Below, one piece after another: positions 42,910 to 50,200 of a stretch of DNA of 64,000 nucleotides. The notes beneath the pieces are model-generated. The model saw nothing but the letters and a program-made list of their open reading frames with translations. It did no database searches and was not told the DNA's origin. The stretch comes from JABAYQ01 sp018608925 (GTDB lineage: Bacteria > Bacteroidota > Bacteroidia > Flavobacteriales > UBA7312). Location of the stretch: assembly GCA_037625715.1 (NCBI GenBank), contig JASJHQ010000049.1:4127-68126 (forward strand). Direction: 5' to 3'. Both the position numbers and the translations under genes were made by a program. The stretch's first letter is position 1. Each line of letters begins with the position of its first letter.

Positions 42910-45201
42910 CTAGTTAATGAATAGTATTTTGGCAACATTTGTCTCCGTTCCATTTTCATTTGAAGTAAATACCAAATACACACCAGTACTAACCCTAACT
43001 CCACTTCCGTTTGTTCCGTCCCATACGGCTTGGCCACCTAAAGCAGTAAATTCGCTTACTAGAAGGCCATTTATATCTGTTATTTTTACATTTGCATCTT
43101 GAACCAGTCCTTTTATTGCTATTGGCCCATTATAGTTTTCTCTTACTGGATTGGGGTATACCAATACATTATTATGTGTTTCTTGTCCTTCTATCGCTCC
43201 ACTTTTGTAAGAAATAAGTCCTTTGCTTGTTCCAATAAATACTTCTCCACTTTCTTGATTAATAGCTAATGAGCTAATGTTGTTGGAAAATAAAGGACTA
43301 TTGGTTTCTGTAAAGTGTTCTAATTGCTCAGAACCATCGCTGCTATATATAAATAATCCTGAGTTTTGTGTGCCGAACCACTTTCTGTTGGCACCATCAA
43401 TAGCTATTGCCGTTACTGCTTCGTTATTTAGTATTGGCTCAACATATCCATCCGACTCTACTAGTATTTGTTGCGCGTCTACTATGTCTTGCTCTAACAC
43501 ACTTTCTGGATTATAAAAAACTGCAATTCCTTTGTCTGTTCCTATCCATATTTGCCCATCTCGATCTTTGGCCAGCGAGAAGATTAAGTTGGAAGGAAGC
43601 CCTCCTTGTCCGGCTGCAGTTGTAAGATGAATATCTCTATCATCCCCACTTATTTCTGGGGTATTATTGTCGTTATATACCAATAATCCACCACCCTTTG
43701 CAATATAAAACCACTTCTGGTTATAGTCGTCAATAACCAAATCTCCTAAATGGTCTGCTTGAGTATTATAACTCTGAATTTTATAAGATTGCCACTCCTT
43801 TTCTTTATTCATTCTTGCCAAACCTTTTTCTACTAACGAATTTGTAGCCCACATGTCTCCGTTATTGTCAAAAGCTAATCCTTTGACTCTCATTCTTCCA
43901 TAAGAACTTGACGAAGGTTCTGGGCTTAAGGTTTGTAGCTGCCCGTTTGAGGTAAAAAAATCATGACTTTGTTCATATTCATAACCATTTTCTCCGTATT
44001 GTAGTTGAATAATTCCGTCATTCCAACTAGCGAGATATAATTTTTGATCTGGACCCTCAAGTATAGTGGTAACATCTGCAATGTTGCGACCTCCTAACTC
44101 ATCATATCTTAAGCTACTCCAGCTATAGTTGTCGAACCAATAAAAGCCCTTAAATGTGCTGCTATTTCCCCATATAATAGTTATTCCACCTGGAGACACA
44201 AATAATTTCTCGTTAGATGAGCTAAGTGAAAAAACAAAATTTGATTTTGGTCCTTCAGGTTTATACTGTCGGTATTTATTCTGTTGTTCTAATAAAACGA
44301 GGGACTTATTTCCTTCTGCAAACCAATAATTATCTCCGTCTTTTATTAAATCATTTCCTTTATAAATAAATGAAGACTCACTTATTAAGTCTAAGTTGTC
44401 GAATTGATTTAACCTATGTATTTTACTTCTAGATAAAACATATATCTGGTTATCTATCTGCTTAATTGTTCTTAAATACTCTTGTTCGATTACAAATTGT
44501 GCAACACCATTGGTGAAACGAAATATACTGTCTGTTTCTTCAATGAAGAAAAAGTCGTCATCTTTCAACTCTATATTAATAACTTTACTAGTAACGTTGC
44601 TAGAAGACCATTTTCGGTAGTCACTTAAATTACTTTCAATTCGACCTTTATAAATCCCAGAGTCTGTTGCAGCAAATATGCTGTCATTATAAAATGCTAG
44701 ATCGTTTACTGCTAGTGTTTGATTATTGTTTAAAAAATAGGTGCTTTTTATTTCTTTCTTTTCCGTGTCTAAACGTACTATACCAAACGAGCAAGATAAG
44801 TAGGCATCGTTTTCAAAAAAGGTAATATTATTAATTGATTTTATTCCTAAGATACTCGCTCTTTTTATGTCGGAAACATTTTCTATTTGATCGTCTCTTA
44901 TTATGTCAATATTGGCATTTTCATAAGCAACAATTATCAAATCCTGTTCAGGGTCTTTTTTCATTGTACTTATGTCTACGTCTGACAGTCCGTTTGCTTT
45001 TGACAAGCGATTTATGCTTAGGTTGTTGGTTTCATAATAAAAGATGCTGTTTTCTGTAGCTAGGTAAATCTTTCCATCCATTTTTGCCACGAATTGACCG
45101 CTTTCATATGGCAGATAATCCTTCCATTGTCCAATTTCTACGGCTTGACTAAAAGCGTTAACTGAAATTATACTTACTAAAAATAAAACAAGATTATTCA
45201 T
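42910..45201 (-). CDS. porZ: Type IX secretion system protein PorZ
   Basis: A 763-residue exported protein that acts at the cell surface as part of the T9SS attachment complex (PorU-V-Q-Z) and handles anionic LPS for cargo anchoring in Porphyromonas. Signal peptide (ending AFSQ), then propeller blades (WKDYLPYESGQFVAKMDGKIYLATENSIFYY and the second set GQIWIGTDKGIAVF, KWFGTQNSGLFIY, GEVFIGTSKGLISY), and a C-terminal T9SS-type domain (VYPNPVRENYNGPIAIKGL). The start at 45201 begins the signal peptide; an upstream frame to 45291 would run through the tRNA-Arg gene. recO and the TonB receptor follow in the same direction. Confidence 0.87.
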   Translation of the reverse strand: MNNLVLFLVSIISVNAFSQAVEIGQWKDYLPYESGQFVAKMDGKIYLATENSIFYYETNNLSINRLSKANGLSDVDISTMKKDPEQDLIIVAYENANIDIIRDDQIENVSDIKRASILGIKSINNITFFENDAYLSCSFGIVRLDTEKKEIKSTYFLNNNQTLAVNDLAFYNDSIFAATDSGIYKGRIESNLSDYRKWSSSNVTSKVINIELKDDDFFFIEETDSIFRFTNGVAQFVIEQEYLRTIKQIDNQIYVLSRSKIHRLNQFDNLDLISESSFIYKGNDLIKDGDNYWFAEGNKSLVLLEQQNKYRQYKPEGPKSNFVFSLSSSNEKLFVSPGGITIIWGNSSTFKGFYWFDNYSWSSLRYDELGGRNIADVTTILEGPDQKLYLASWNDGIIQLQYGENGYEYEQSHDFFTSNGQLQTLSPEPSSSSYGRMRVKGLAFDNNGDMWATNSLVEKGLARMNKEKEWQSYKIQSYNTQADHLGDLVIDDYNQKWFYIAKGGGLLVYNDNNTPEISGDDRDIHLTTAAGQGGLPSNLIFSLAKDRDGQIWIGTDKGIAVFYNPESVLEQDIVDAQQILVESDGYVEPILNNEAVTAIAIDGANRKWFGTQNSGLFIYSSDGSEQLEHFTETNSPLFSNNISSLAINQESGEVFIGTSKGLISYKSGAIEGQETHNNVLVYPNPVRENYNGPIAIKGLVQDANVKITDINGLLVSEFTALGGQAVWDGTNGSGVRVSTGVYLVFTSNENGTETNVAKILFIN

Positions 45202-45261
45202 ACCGCAAAATACTAACAAAAAGTATAACATAAATCGTTTAGTTTTATTGTTTAAGACTCT

Positions 45262-45269
45262 TATCTTTG
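45262..45269 (+). promoter_or_regulatory. -7 promoter box for tRNA-Arg
   Basis: TATCTTTG fits TAnnTTTG and ends 7 bases before the first base of the tRNA, a normal distance for a transcription start at or near the mature 5' end. Confidence 0.5.
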
Positions 45270-45276
45270 TACCAAT

Positions 45277-45350
45277 GGCTCCGTAGTTCAACTGGATAGA
45301 ATGTTAGATTTCGGCTCTGATGGTTGGGGGTTCGAGTCCCTCCGGGGTCA
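45277..45350 (+). tRNA. tRNA-Arg (anticodon TCG)
   Basis: A 74-base cloverleaf: seven-pair acceptor stem (with G-T wobbles at two positions), D-arm, an anticodon arm with loop TTTCGGC giving TCG (reads CGA), a five-base variable loop and T-arm GGGGG/TTCGAGT/CCCTC. The discriminator is A and the CCA tail is not encoded. It lies between porZ and msrA. Confidence 0.92.
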
Positions 45351-45422
45351 CTTTGTTGATTTATACTATTATCAAGTGTATTTCGTTTGTTATTGTGAAA
45401 CTAATCTTTTTATAAAAACCTC

Positions 45423-46010
45423 ATGAAATACATTGCTTTTTTTTTAATACTATCTAATATGTCCTTAGCACAAAATAATTCTAATCAGTTTAATTCTATC
45501 GTTTTAGGAGGAGGTTGCTTTTGGTGTATTGAAGCAGCTTTTGAAGATGCTATAGGTGTTCAGTCTGTGGTAAGCGGTTTTTCTGGTGGCGACGTAAAAA
45601 ACCCTGCTTATCGTGAGGTTACTACAGGCCGCACTAATCATGCTGAGGTTTGTGAGATTACTTATGATCCTACTATTATTTCTTTAGACAATCTTCTTGA
45701 AATTTTCTTTTTAGTACATGACCCTACCACTCTAAATCGTCAGGGTTATGATGTCGGCTCTCATTATAGATCTATTATTCTTTTTAATTCAGCCGAGGAG
45801 GAGAAGCAAATATTGTCTTTGTTAGAGATGTACAATAAGGACTACTTTGATAATTCTATTGTGACTGAGGTTAAAGCTTTTGAGGCTTTTTATGTAGCAG
45901 AAGATTACCACCAGGAGTACTTTAAGCTTAACCAAAACCAACCCTATTGCCAGGCCGTAATTGCTCCTAAGCTTCAAAAGGCAAGAGAAAAACTAAGTAA
46001 ATTTTATTAA
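45423..46010 (+). CDS. msrA: Peptide-methionine (S)-S-oxide reductase, exported form
   Basis: A 195-residue MsrA that reduces S-methionine sulfoxide in damaged proteins using thiols. The catalytic motif GCFWCIEAAFE is present, with Cys32 and Cys35. The EVTTGRTNHAEVCEITYDP segment and HYRSIILFN continue the family pattern. The first 17 residues (MKYIAFFLILSNMSLAQ) look like a signal peptide, so this copy probably repairs periplasmic or secreted proteins rather than cytoplasmic ones. The next gene starts on the base after its stop. Confidence 0.92.
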   Translation: MKYIAFFLILSNMSLAQNNSNQFNSIVLGGGCFWCIEAAFEDAIGVQSVVSGFSGGDVKNPAYREVTTGRTNHAEVCEITYDPTIISLDNLLEIFFLVHDPTTLNRQGYDVGSHYRSIILFNSAEEEKQILSLLEMYNKDYFDNSIVTEVKAFEAFYVAEDYHQEYFKLNQNQPYCQAVIAPKLQKAREKLSKFY

Positions 46011-46811
46011 ATGCCAGAAGGTCCTGAGGTAAAAATTATGTCTGACTATGTTAATGAAGTGTTAGAAGGCCATACCATCACTAATATAGAGTGCATTTCT
46101 CAGCCCTATCTTGTTAAATACGGCTCTTTGGTTGACTCCATTCAGTCTTATTTGCCTTTTGTTTTTCAAGACTCTTTTTGCGTTGGTAAGGCTAGTTATA
46201 TCTTTCTAGATAAGGATACTATTTTCAGTTACCATTTAGGAATGACTGGTTTTTGGTCTACTCAAAAGAAAAGCCATGCACATTTAATGTTCAAGACAAG
46301 TACTGGACTTTTTTTTTACTTTCATGACACCAGGCGTTTTGGAAATATTAAGCTTTTGTCTAGGCCATTGGTTTTCTTCAACGATTTTTATAATGGAGAT
46401 TTCTTAAATTATGATTTTGACATAGATTCTTACGCTCTTTATTTATATAACACCATCAATACTTCTAAAGAAGTGTGTAAGGTTTTACTTGATCAGCGCT
46501 ATTTTGCTGGAGTAGGTAATTATTTAAAGTCAGAAATATTGTTTTCCTGCGCTATCCACCCTCATAAACTTTGGAATAGTCTGTCTTTGGATGAGGTTGT
46601 TGCTTTATGTAAAATAAGTAAGTTTATGCTTTATAAGTCTTATAAAGGAGGAGGTGCTCAGCTTAAGGACTTCAAAAACCCAAGTATGGCGCCAGACTTA
46701 AGTTTATTGATTTATGGTAAGAGTCACACCGACAATAATTTGCCTGTAACAAGTGAAATAACTAAGGACAATAGAAGAACCTTTTGGTGTTCAGCCTCTC
46801 AAACACTGTAA
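46011..46811 (+). CDS. Fpg/Nei-family DNA glycosylase without zinc finger
   Basis: A 266-residue base-excision repair glycosylase/AP lyase of the Fpg/Nei fold. The N-terminus is MPEGPEVK, with catalytic Pro2 and Glu3, then VGKASYIFLD with the conserved Lys, DTRRFGNIKL and the H2TH-domain signature GVGNYLKSEILF. The usual Cys4 zinc finger is absent: the C-terminal arm (LLIYGKSHTDNN ... RRTFW) has no Cys pair pattern yet keeps an Arg in the place of the zinc-finger Arg. That matches zincless-finger Fpg/Nei proteins known from plants and NEIL1. The exact base lesion spectrum is unknown. Confidence 0.85.
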   Translation: MPEGPEVKIMSDYVNEVLEGHTITNIECISQPYLVKYGSLVDSIQSYLPFVFQDSFCVGKASYIFLDKDTIFSYHLGMTGFWSTQKKSHAHLMFKTSTGLFFYFHDTRRFGNIKLLSRPLVFFNDFYNGDFLNYDFDIDSYALYLYNTINTSKEVCKVLLDQRYFAGVGNYLKSEILFSCAIHPHKLWNSLSLDEVVALCKISKFMLYKSYKGGGAQLKDFKNPSMAPDLSLLIYGKSHTDNNLPVTSEITKDNRRTFWCSASQTL

Positions 46812-46910
46812 ACAGCTGACTTTCAGCGACTTACGGTAAGGTGGCTAGGGCTTCTTTGCCGACAAATTTCATTTCTTTAATACATCACGTCCAAAACAGT
46901 CGCCATGCTC

Positions 46911-47801
46911 TTAGAGTTCCCTAAAATCCTTTTTAGCGACATATATTAGGCTTGAGTATTCTTTAGTCTTAAATATTCCGTTTATGTTTGATAGCATTCC
47001 AACACCTATAGCTTTTAAAGTATTTCTTCTTCCTGTTTTTATTTTCTCGCTTAGCATTGAAACATATATTGAGTCAAGCCACATTGCTTTTGTTTCAATA
47101 ATTTTAAATCCTGATTTATTTAATGCTTTTGCCATTGTTGTTTTGTCAAAATGTAAAAGATGTCTTGGAACATCGTATGCTGCCCAGTTTTCTTTGTAAT
47201 GTTTTGCGTCGTAGCTTTTGTAGTTAGGCACTGCGATTATAATTGTGCCGTCGTCTTTAAGTAGTTTTCTTATTTTTTCTGTTGTTTCTTTAAGGTTTGG
47301 TACGTGTTCTAAGACGTGCCACATCATTATTATATCTTGGCTTTTGTCTTTTAGTTCTGCTTTGTCTACATCCTCGATTAGATTTAGATTAAGATTTTTC
47401 TTTGCATTTATTCTTGCTCTATCGCTTGGTTCTACGCCTGTTGTTGTCCACCCAGCTTTTTTGCAGGCGTCTAATAGTTCGCCTGTCCCAGACCCTATTT
47501 CAAGTAGGTTTCCTCTCTTGTTACCTATTGTTGTTAGTTTCGATCGTATGTTTACAAAGCGCGCTATTTTGTATAGTCTATTAAACCAGCCTTTGTTACT
47601 GCTTGTATGAGAAATGTATTCATTAGACTCGTAGTATTTTCCAAGATCATCAATTTTTGGTCTTGGGTTTGTAAATAGTAATTCGCATGCATTACACTTT
47701 ACGATTTCAAATATCTCATTACTAACGGTATTGTCTTTGCATCTTATGAAATCTTGAAATATTGTATTCTCACAGGAAGGACACTTGTTAAGGGTTTCCA
47801 T
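46911..47801 (-). CDS. Class I SAM-dependent methyltransferase with zinc ribbon
   Basis: A 296-residue methyltransferase. The N-terminus has two Cys pairs (CPSC and CNAC) of a small zinc ribbon. The Rossmann-fold SAM site follows at about 97-125 (LLEIGSGTGELLDACKKAGWTTTGVEPSD) and continues with MMWHVLEHVP. This arrangement is seen in sugar- and nucleotide-modifying methyltransferases, but the substrate is not deducible here. It stands alone, with a 92-base gap up to mnmG and about 99 bases down to the convergent Fpg/Nei glycosylase gene. The zinc ribbon could bind nucleic acid. Confidence 0.75.
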   Translation of the reverse strand: METLNKCPSCENTIFQDFIRCKDNTVSNEIFEIVKCNACELLFTNPRPKIDDLGKYYESNEYISHTSSNKGWFNRLYKIARFVNIRSKLTTIGNKRGNLLEIGSGTGELLDACKKAGWTTTGVEPSDRARINAKKNLNLNLIEDVDKAELKDKSQDIIMMWHVLEHVPNLKETTEKIRKLLKDDGTIIIAVPNYKSYDAKHYKENWAAYDVPRHLLHFDKTTMAKALNKSGFKIIETKAMWLDSIYVSMLSEKIKTGRRNTLKAIGVGMLSNINGIFKTKEYSSLIYVAKKDFREL

Positions 47802-47813
47802 TTGTTTGTTATT

Positions 47814-47829
47814 TGTTTCACGTGGAACA
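47814..47829. other. parS-like site 1
   Basis: TGTTTCACGTGGAACA is the exact reverse complement of the classic Bacillus-type parS word (TGTTCCACGTGAAACA) to which ParB binds. It lies in the gap between the methyltransferase and mnmG genes. Confidence 0.8.
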
Positions 47830-47877
47830 TAGTTCGGCGTGAAGGTTAAGTATGTTTTGTAAAATTAAAAAATTTGA

Positions 47878-47893
47878 TGTTCCACGTGGAACT
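47878..47893. other. parS-like site 2
   Basis: TGTTCCACGTGGAACT contains a perfect 14-base palindrome (47879-47892) with the CACGTG core. It ends on the base before the mnmG stop codon and its centre is 64 bases from that of site 1. Two of 16 positions differ from the parS consensus. Confidence 0.7.
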
Positions 47894-49756
47894 TTATCTT
47901 CCCATAAACACTAAAAGCACATTGATGTCTGATGGAGAAACCCCACTGATTCTGGTTGCTTGACCGATTGTGGTGGGCTGTATGGTGCTAAGTTTTTCTC
48001 TAGATTCTAAAGAAATGGCCGCTACTTTTTTGTAGTCGAATGAGCTTGGAATTCTTATGTTTTCTAGTTTGCTGACTTTTTTAACTGTTTCGTTCTCTCT
48101 TTGAATGTAGCCGTTGTATTTTATTTGTATTTCAGCTTGTTCAAGTCCTTCTTTAGAGATTTTTTTGTAAAGGGTTTTTATGCTCTGTATTTCTTTTAAG
48201 TCCTCTATCTTGATTTGAGGTCTGCTTAAGATTTTGCCAGCTCTAGTTTTTTGTTTGACTTCTGCGCTGTCATTGTTTTGCAAAATGGGGTTAATTTCTT
48301 GTGGCTCAAGATTTGTTTTTTCAAAGAAAGAGATTGCTTCTTTTGTGTTCTTTAGCTTATTGTCCAGCTTCTTCATTCGTTCGCTGCCTACCAAACCTAT
48401 TTTTCGACCAATTTCTGTTAGTCTTAAGTCTGCATTATCTTGTCTTAATAATATCCTGTATTCTGCTCTTGAAGTAAACATTCTGTATGGCTCGTCCGTT
48501 CCTTTTGTAACTAGGTCGTCTATTAAAACTCCTATATAAGCTTCCGATCGTTTAAGGATAAAGGCCTCTTCATTGTTGCAGAGTCTGTGTGCGTTTATTC
48601 CAGCCATAAGACCCTGACAAGCTGCTTCTTCGTATCCTGTCGTTCCGTTAATTTGGCCAGCAAAAAATAAATTATCGACTAGTTTAGTTTCAAGACTCAA
48701 TTTCAGTTGAGTCGGCGGAAAGTAATCGTATTCTATAGCATAGCCTGGTCTAAATATTTTCGCATTTTCAAAGCCAGGTATTAGTTTAATAGCTTCGTGC
48801 TGTACGTTTTCTGGAAGCGATGTAGAGAATCCGTTAATATACATTTCAACAGTATTCCAACCTTCAGGCTCAACAAAAATTTGATGCCTGTCTCTTTCTG
48901 AAAATCGTTCAATCTTGTCCTCAATTGAAGGGCAGTATCTCGGACCTAACCCTTGTATTCTTCCAGAAAACATTGGAGATTTTTCAAATCCAGTTTTTAA
49001 TATGTCGTGTACGTCTTGATTTGTATATGTTATGTGACAGCTTCTTTGGTTTTCTAATTTTGGAGTGTCCATAAATGAGAATTTGCCTGGATTTTCATCG
49101 CCAGGTTGTTCTTCCATCTTTGCGAAGTCTAAAGATCTTCCGTCTACTCTTGGAGGAGTGCCGGTTTTCATTCTTCCGCTTTCGAAACCAATTCTTTCCA
49201 ATGTTTCGGTTAGTCCAGTAGCAGCCCTTTCTCCACTTCTTCCTCCACCAAATTGCTTTTCTCCAATATGTATAAGTCCGTTAAGGAACGTCCCGTTTGT
49301 AAGAATGACTGTTTTGCTTTCAATTTCGATACCCATTGACGTAATAACGCCACATACTTTATTGTTTTTAACGATGAGGTCAGAAACCATGTCTTGCCAA
49401 AAGTCTACGTTGGGTGTTTTTTCTAACATTAGTCTCCATTCTTCCGCAAATCGCATTCTATCACTTTGAGCTCTCGGACTCCACATTGCTGGACCTTTAG
49501 ACCTATTAAGCATTCTGAACTGAATCATTGTTTTATCGGTAATGATTCCAGAATATCCGCCTAAGGCATCAATTTCTCTTACAATCTGTCCTTTAGCAAC
49601 CCCACCCATAGCCGGATTGCACGACATTTGTGCTATGGTTTGCATATTCATTGTTACCAATAAAACTTTAGAACCAAGGTTTGCTGCCGCCGCCGCCGCT
49701 TCACAACCAGCATGCCCTCCTCCAACTACTATAACGTCGTATTTTTCTTTAAACAT
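47894..49756 (-). CDS. mnmG: tRNA uridine-5-carboxymethylaminomethyl synthesis enzyme MnmG
   Basis: A 620-residue FAD- and NADH-dependent enzyme that with MnmE modifies the wobble uridine of some tRNAs (cmnm5U34). The FAD-binding motif VIVVGGGHAGCEAAAAAANLG is at the N-terminus, and the GidA signatures GGVAKGQIVREIDALGG, GSRYCPSIEDK-like (LGPRYCPSIEDKI) and AGQINGTTGYEEAACQGLMAGINAH are present. The length is standard. The gene, also called gidA, lies near the replication origin in many bacteria, which fits the two parS-like sites at its 3' end. ybeY is 21 bases upstream on the same strand. Confidence 0.96.
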   Translation of the reverse strand: MFKEKYDVIVVGGGHAGCEAAAAAANLGSKVLLVTMNMQTIAQMSCNPAMGGVAKGQIVREIDALGGYSGIITDKTMIQFRMLNRSKGPAMWSPRAQSDRMRFAEEWRLMLEKTPNVDFWQDMVSDLIVKNNKVCGVITSMGIEIESKTVILTNGTFLNGLIHIGEKQFGGGRSGERAATGLTETLERIGFESGRMKTGTPPRVDGRSLDFAKMEEQPGDENPGKFSFMDTPKLENQRSCHITYTNQDVHDILKTGFEKSPMFSGRIQGLGPRYCPSIEDKIERFSERDRHQIFVEPEGWNTVEMYINGFSTSLPENVQHEAIKLIPGFENAKIFRPGYAIEYDYFPPTQLKLSLETKLVDNLFFAGQINGTTGYEEAACQGLMAGINAHRLCNNEEAFILKRSEAYIGVLIDDLVTKGTDEPYRMFTSRAEYRILLRQDNADLRLTEIGRKIGLVGSERMKKLDNKLKNTKEAISFFEKTNLEPQEINPILQNNDSAEVKQKTRAGKILSRPQIKIEDLKEIQSIKTLYKKISKEGLEQAEIQIKYNGYIQRENETVKKVSKLENIRIPSSFDYKKVAAISLESREKLSTIQPTTIGQATRISGVSPSDINVLLVFMGR

Positions 49757-49777
49757 AAAATATTGATAATCAGTATG

Positions 49778-50200
49778 TTAGCTTATTTTTGAAAGATAAT
49801 AATCCTCTTTATTTCTCATTGTAACTTGATCTTCTTCTGCTTTGTCTTTGTAACCCATTAGGTGCAAGTGACCATGAATAATAACCCTATTTAATTCTTG
49901 TTCAAATGTAACGTTAAAATCATTGCTATTGTCTAGCACTCTTTCTACGCTTATAAAAATATCTCCACTTATAGTGTTTAACTCCGAGTAGTCGAATGTG
50001 ATAATGTCTGTAAGTGTGTCGTGATTTAAATATGTATTGTTTTTTTCTAAAAGACTTTTGTCGTCACAAAAAATAATATTTATCTCTCCCAATTCTTTTC
50101 CTTCCTCAATAATTGAGGATATTATCCAGTCTCTTTTTTTGTCTTCTTTGTCTAAAATGAAATCCGTTAGACTATGAAAATGTATACTATTGTCTATCAT
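49778..50200 (-). CDS. ybeY: Endoribonuclease YbeY
   Basis: A 140-residue rRNA maturation RNase needed for 16S rRNA 3'-end processing and ribosome quality control. The metal motif appears as VIIHGHLHLMGYKDKAEED; the third His of the E. coli HGxLHLxGYDH form is replaced by Lys-Asp here, a variation I associate with Bacteroidota YbeY. The central FCDDKSLLEKNNTYLNHDTLTDIITFDY region is also conserved. The first 14 bases overlap the DUF4175 gene, so these two are co-transcribed with mnmG downstream. Confidence 0.92.
   Translation of the reverse strand: MIDNSIHFHSLTDFILDKEDKKRDWIISSIIEEGKELGEINIIFCDDKSLLEKNNTYLNHDTLTDIITFDYSELNTISGDIFISVERVLDNSNDFNVTFEQELNRVIIHGHLHLMGYKDKAEEDQVTMRNKEDYYLSKIS

Noticed and set aside
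45202..45291. A longer N-terminus for porZ reaching back to 45291
   Set aside because: It would read through the tRNA-Arg gene on the other strand and delay the signal peptide; the ATG at 45201 starts it directly.
47245..47610. A 121-residue plus-strand frame inside the methyltransferase gene
   Set aside because: Antisense shadow of the SAM-binding region; Ser/Leu-rich and without recognisable features.
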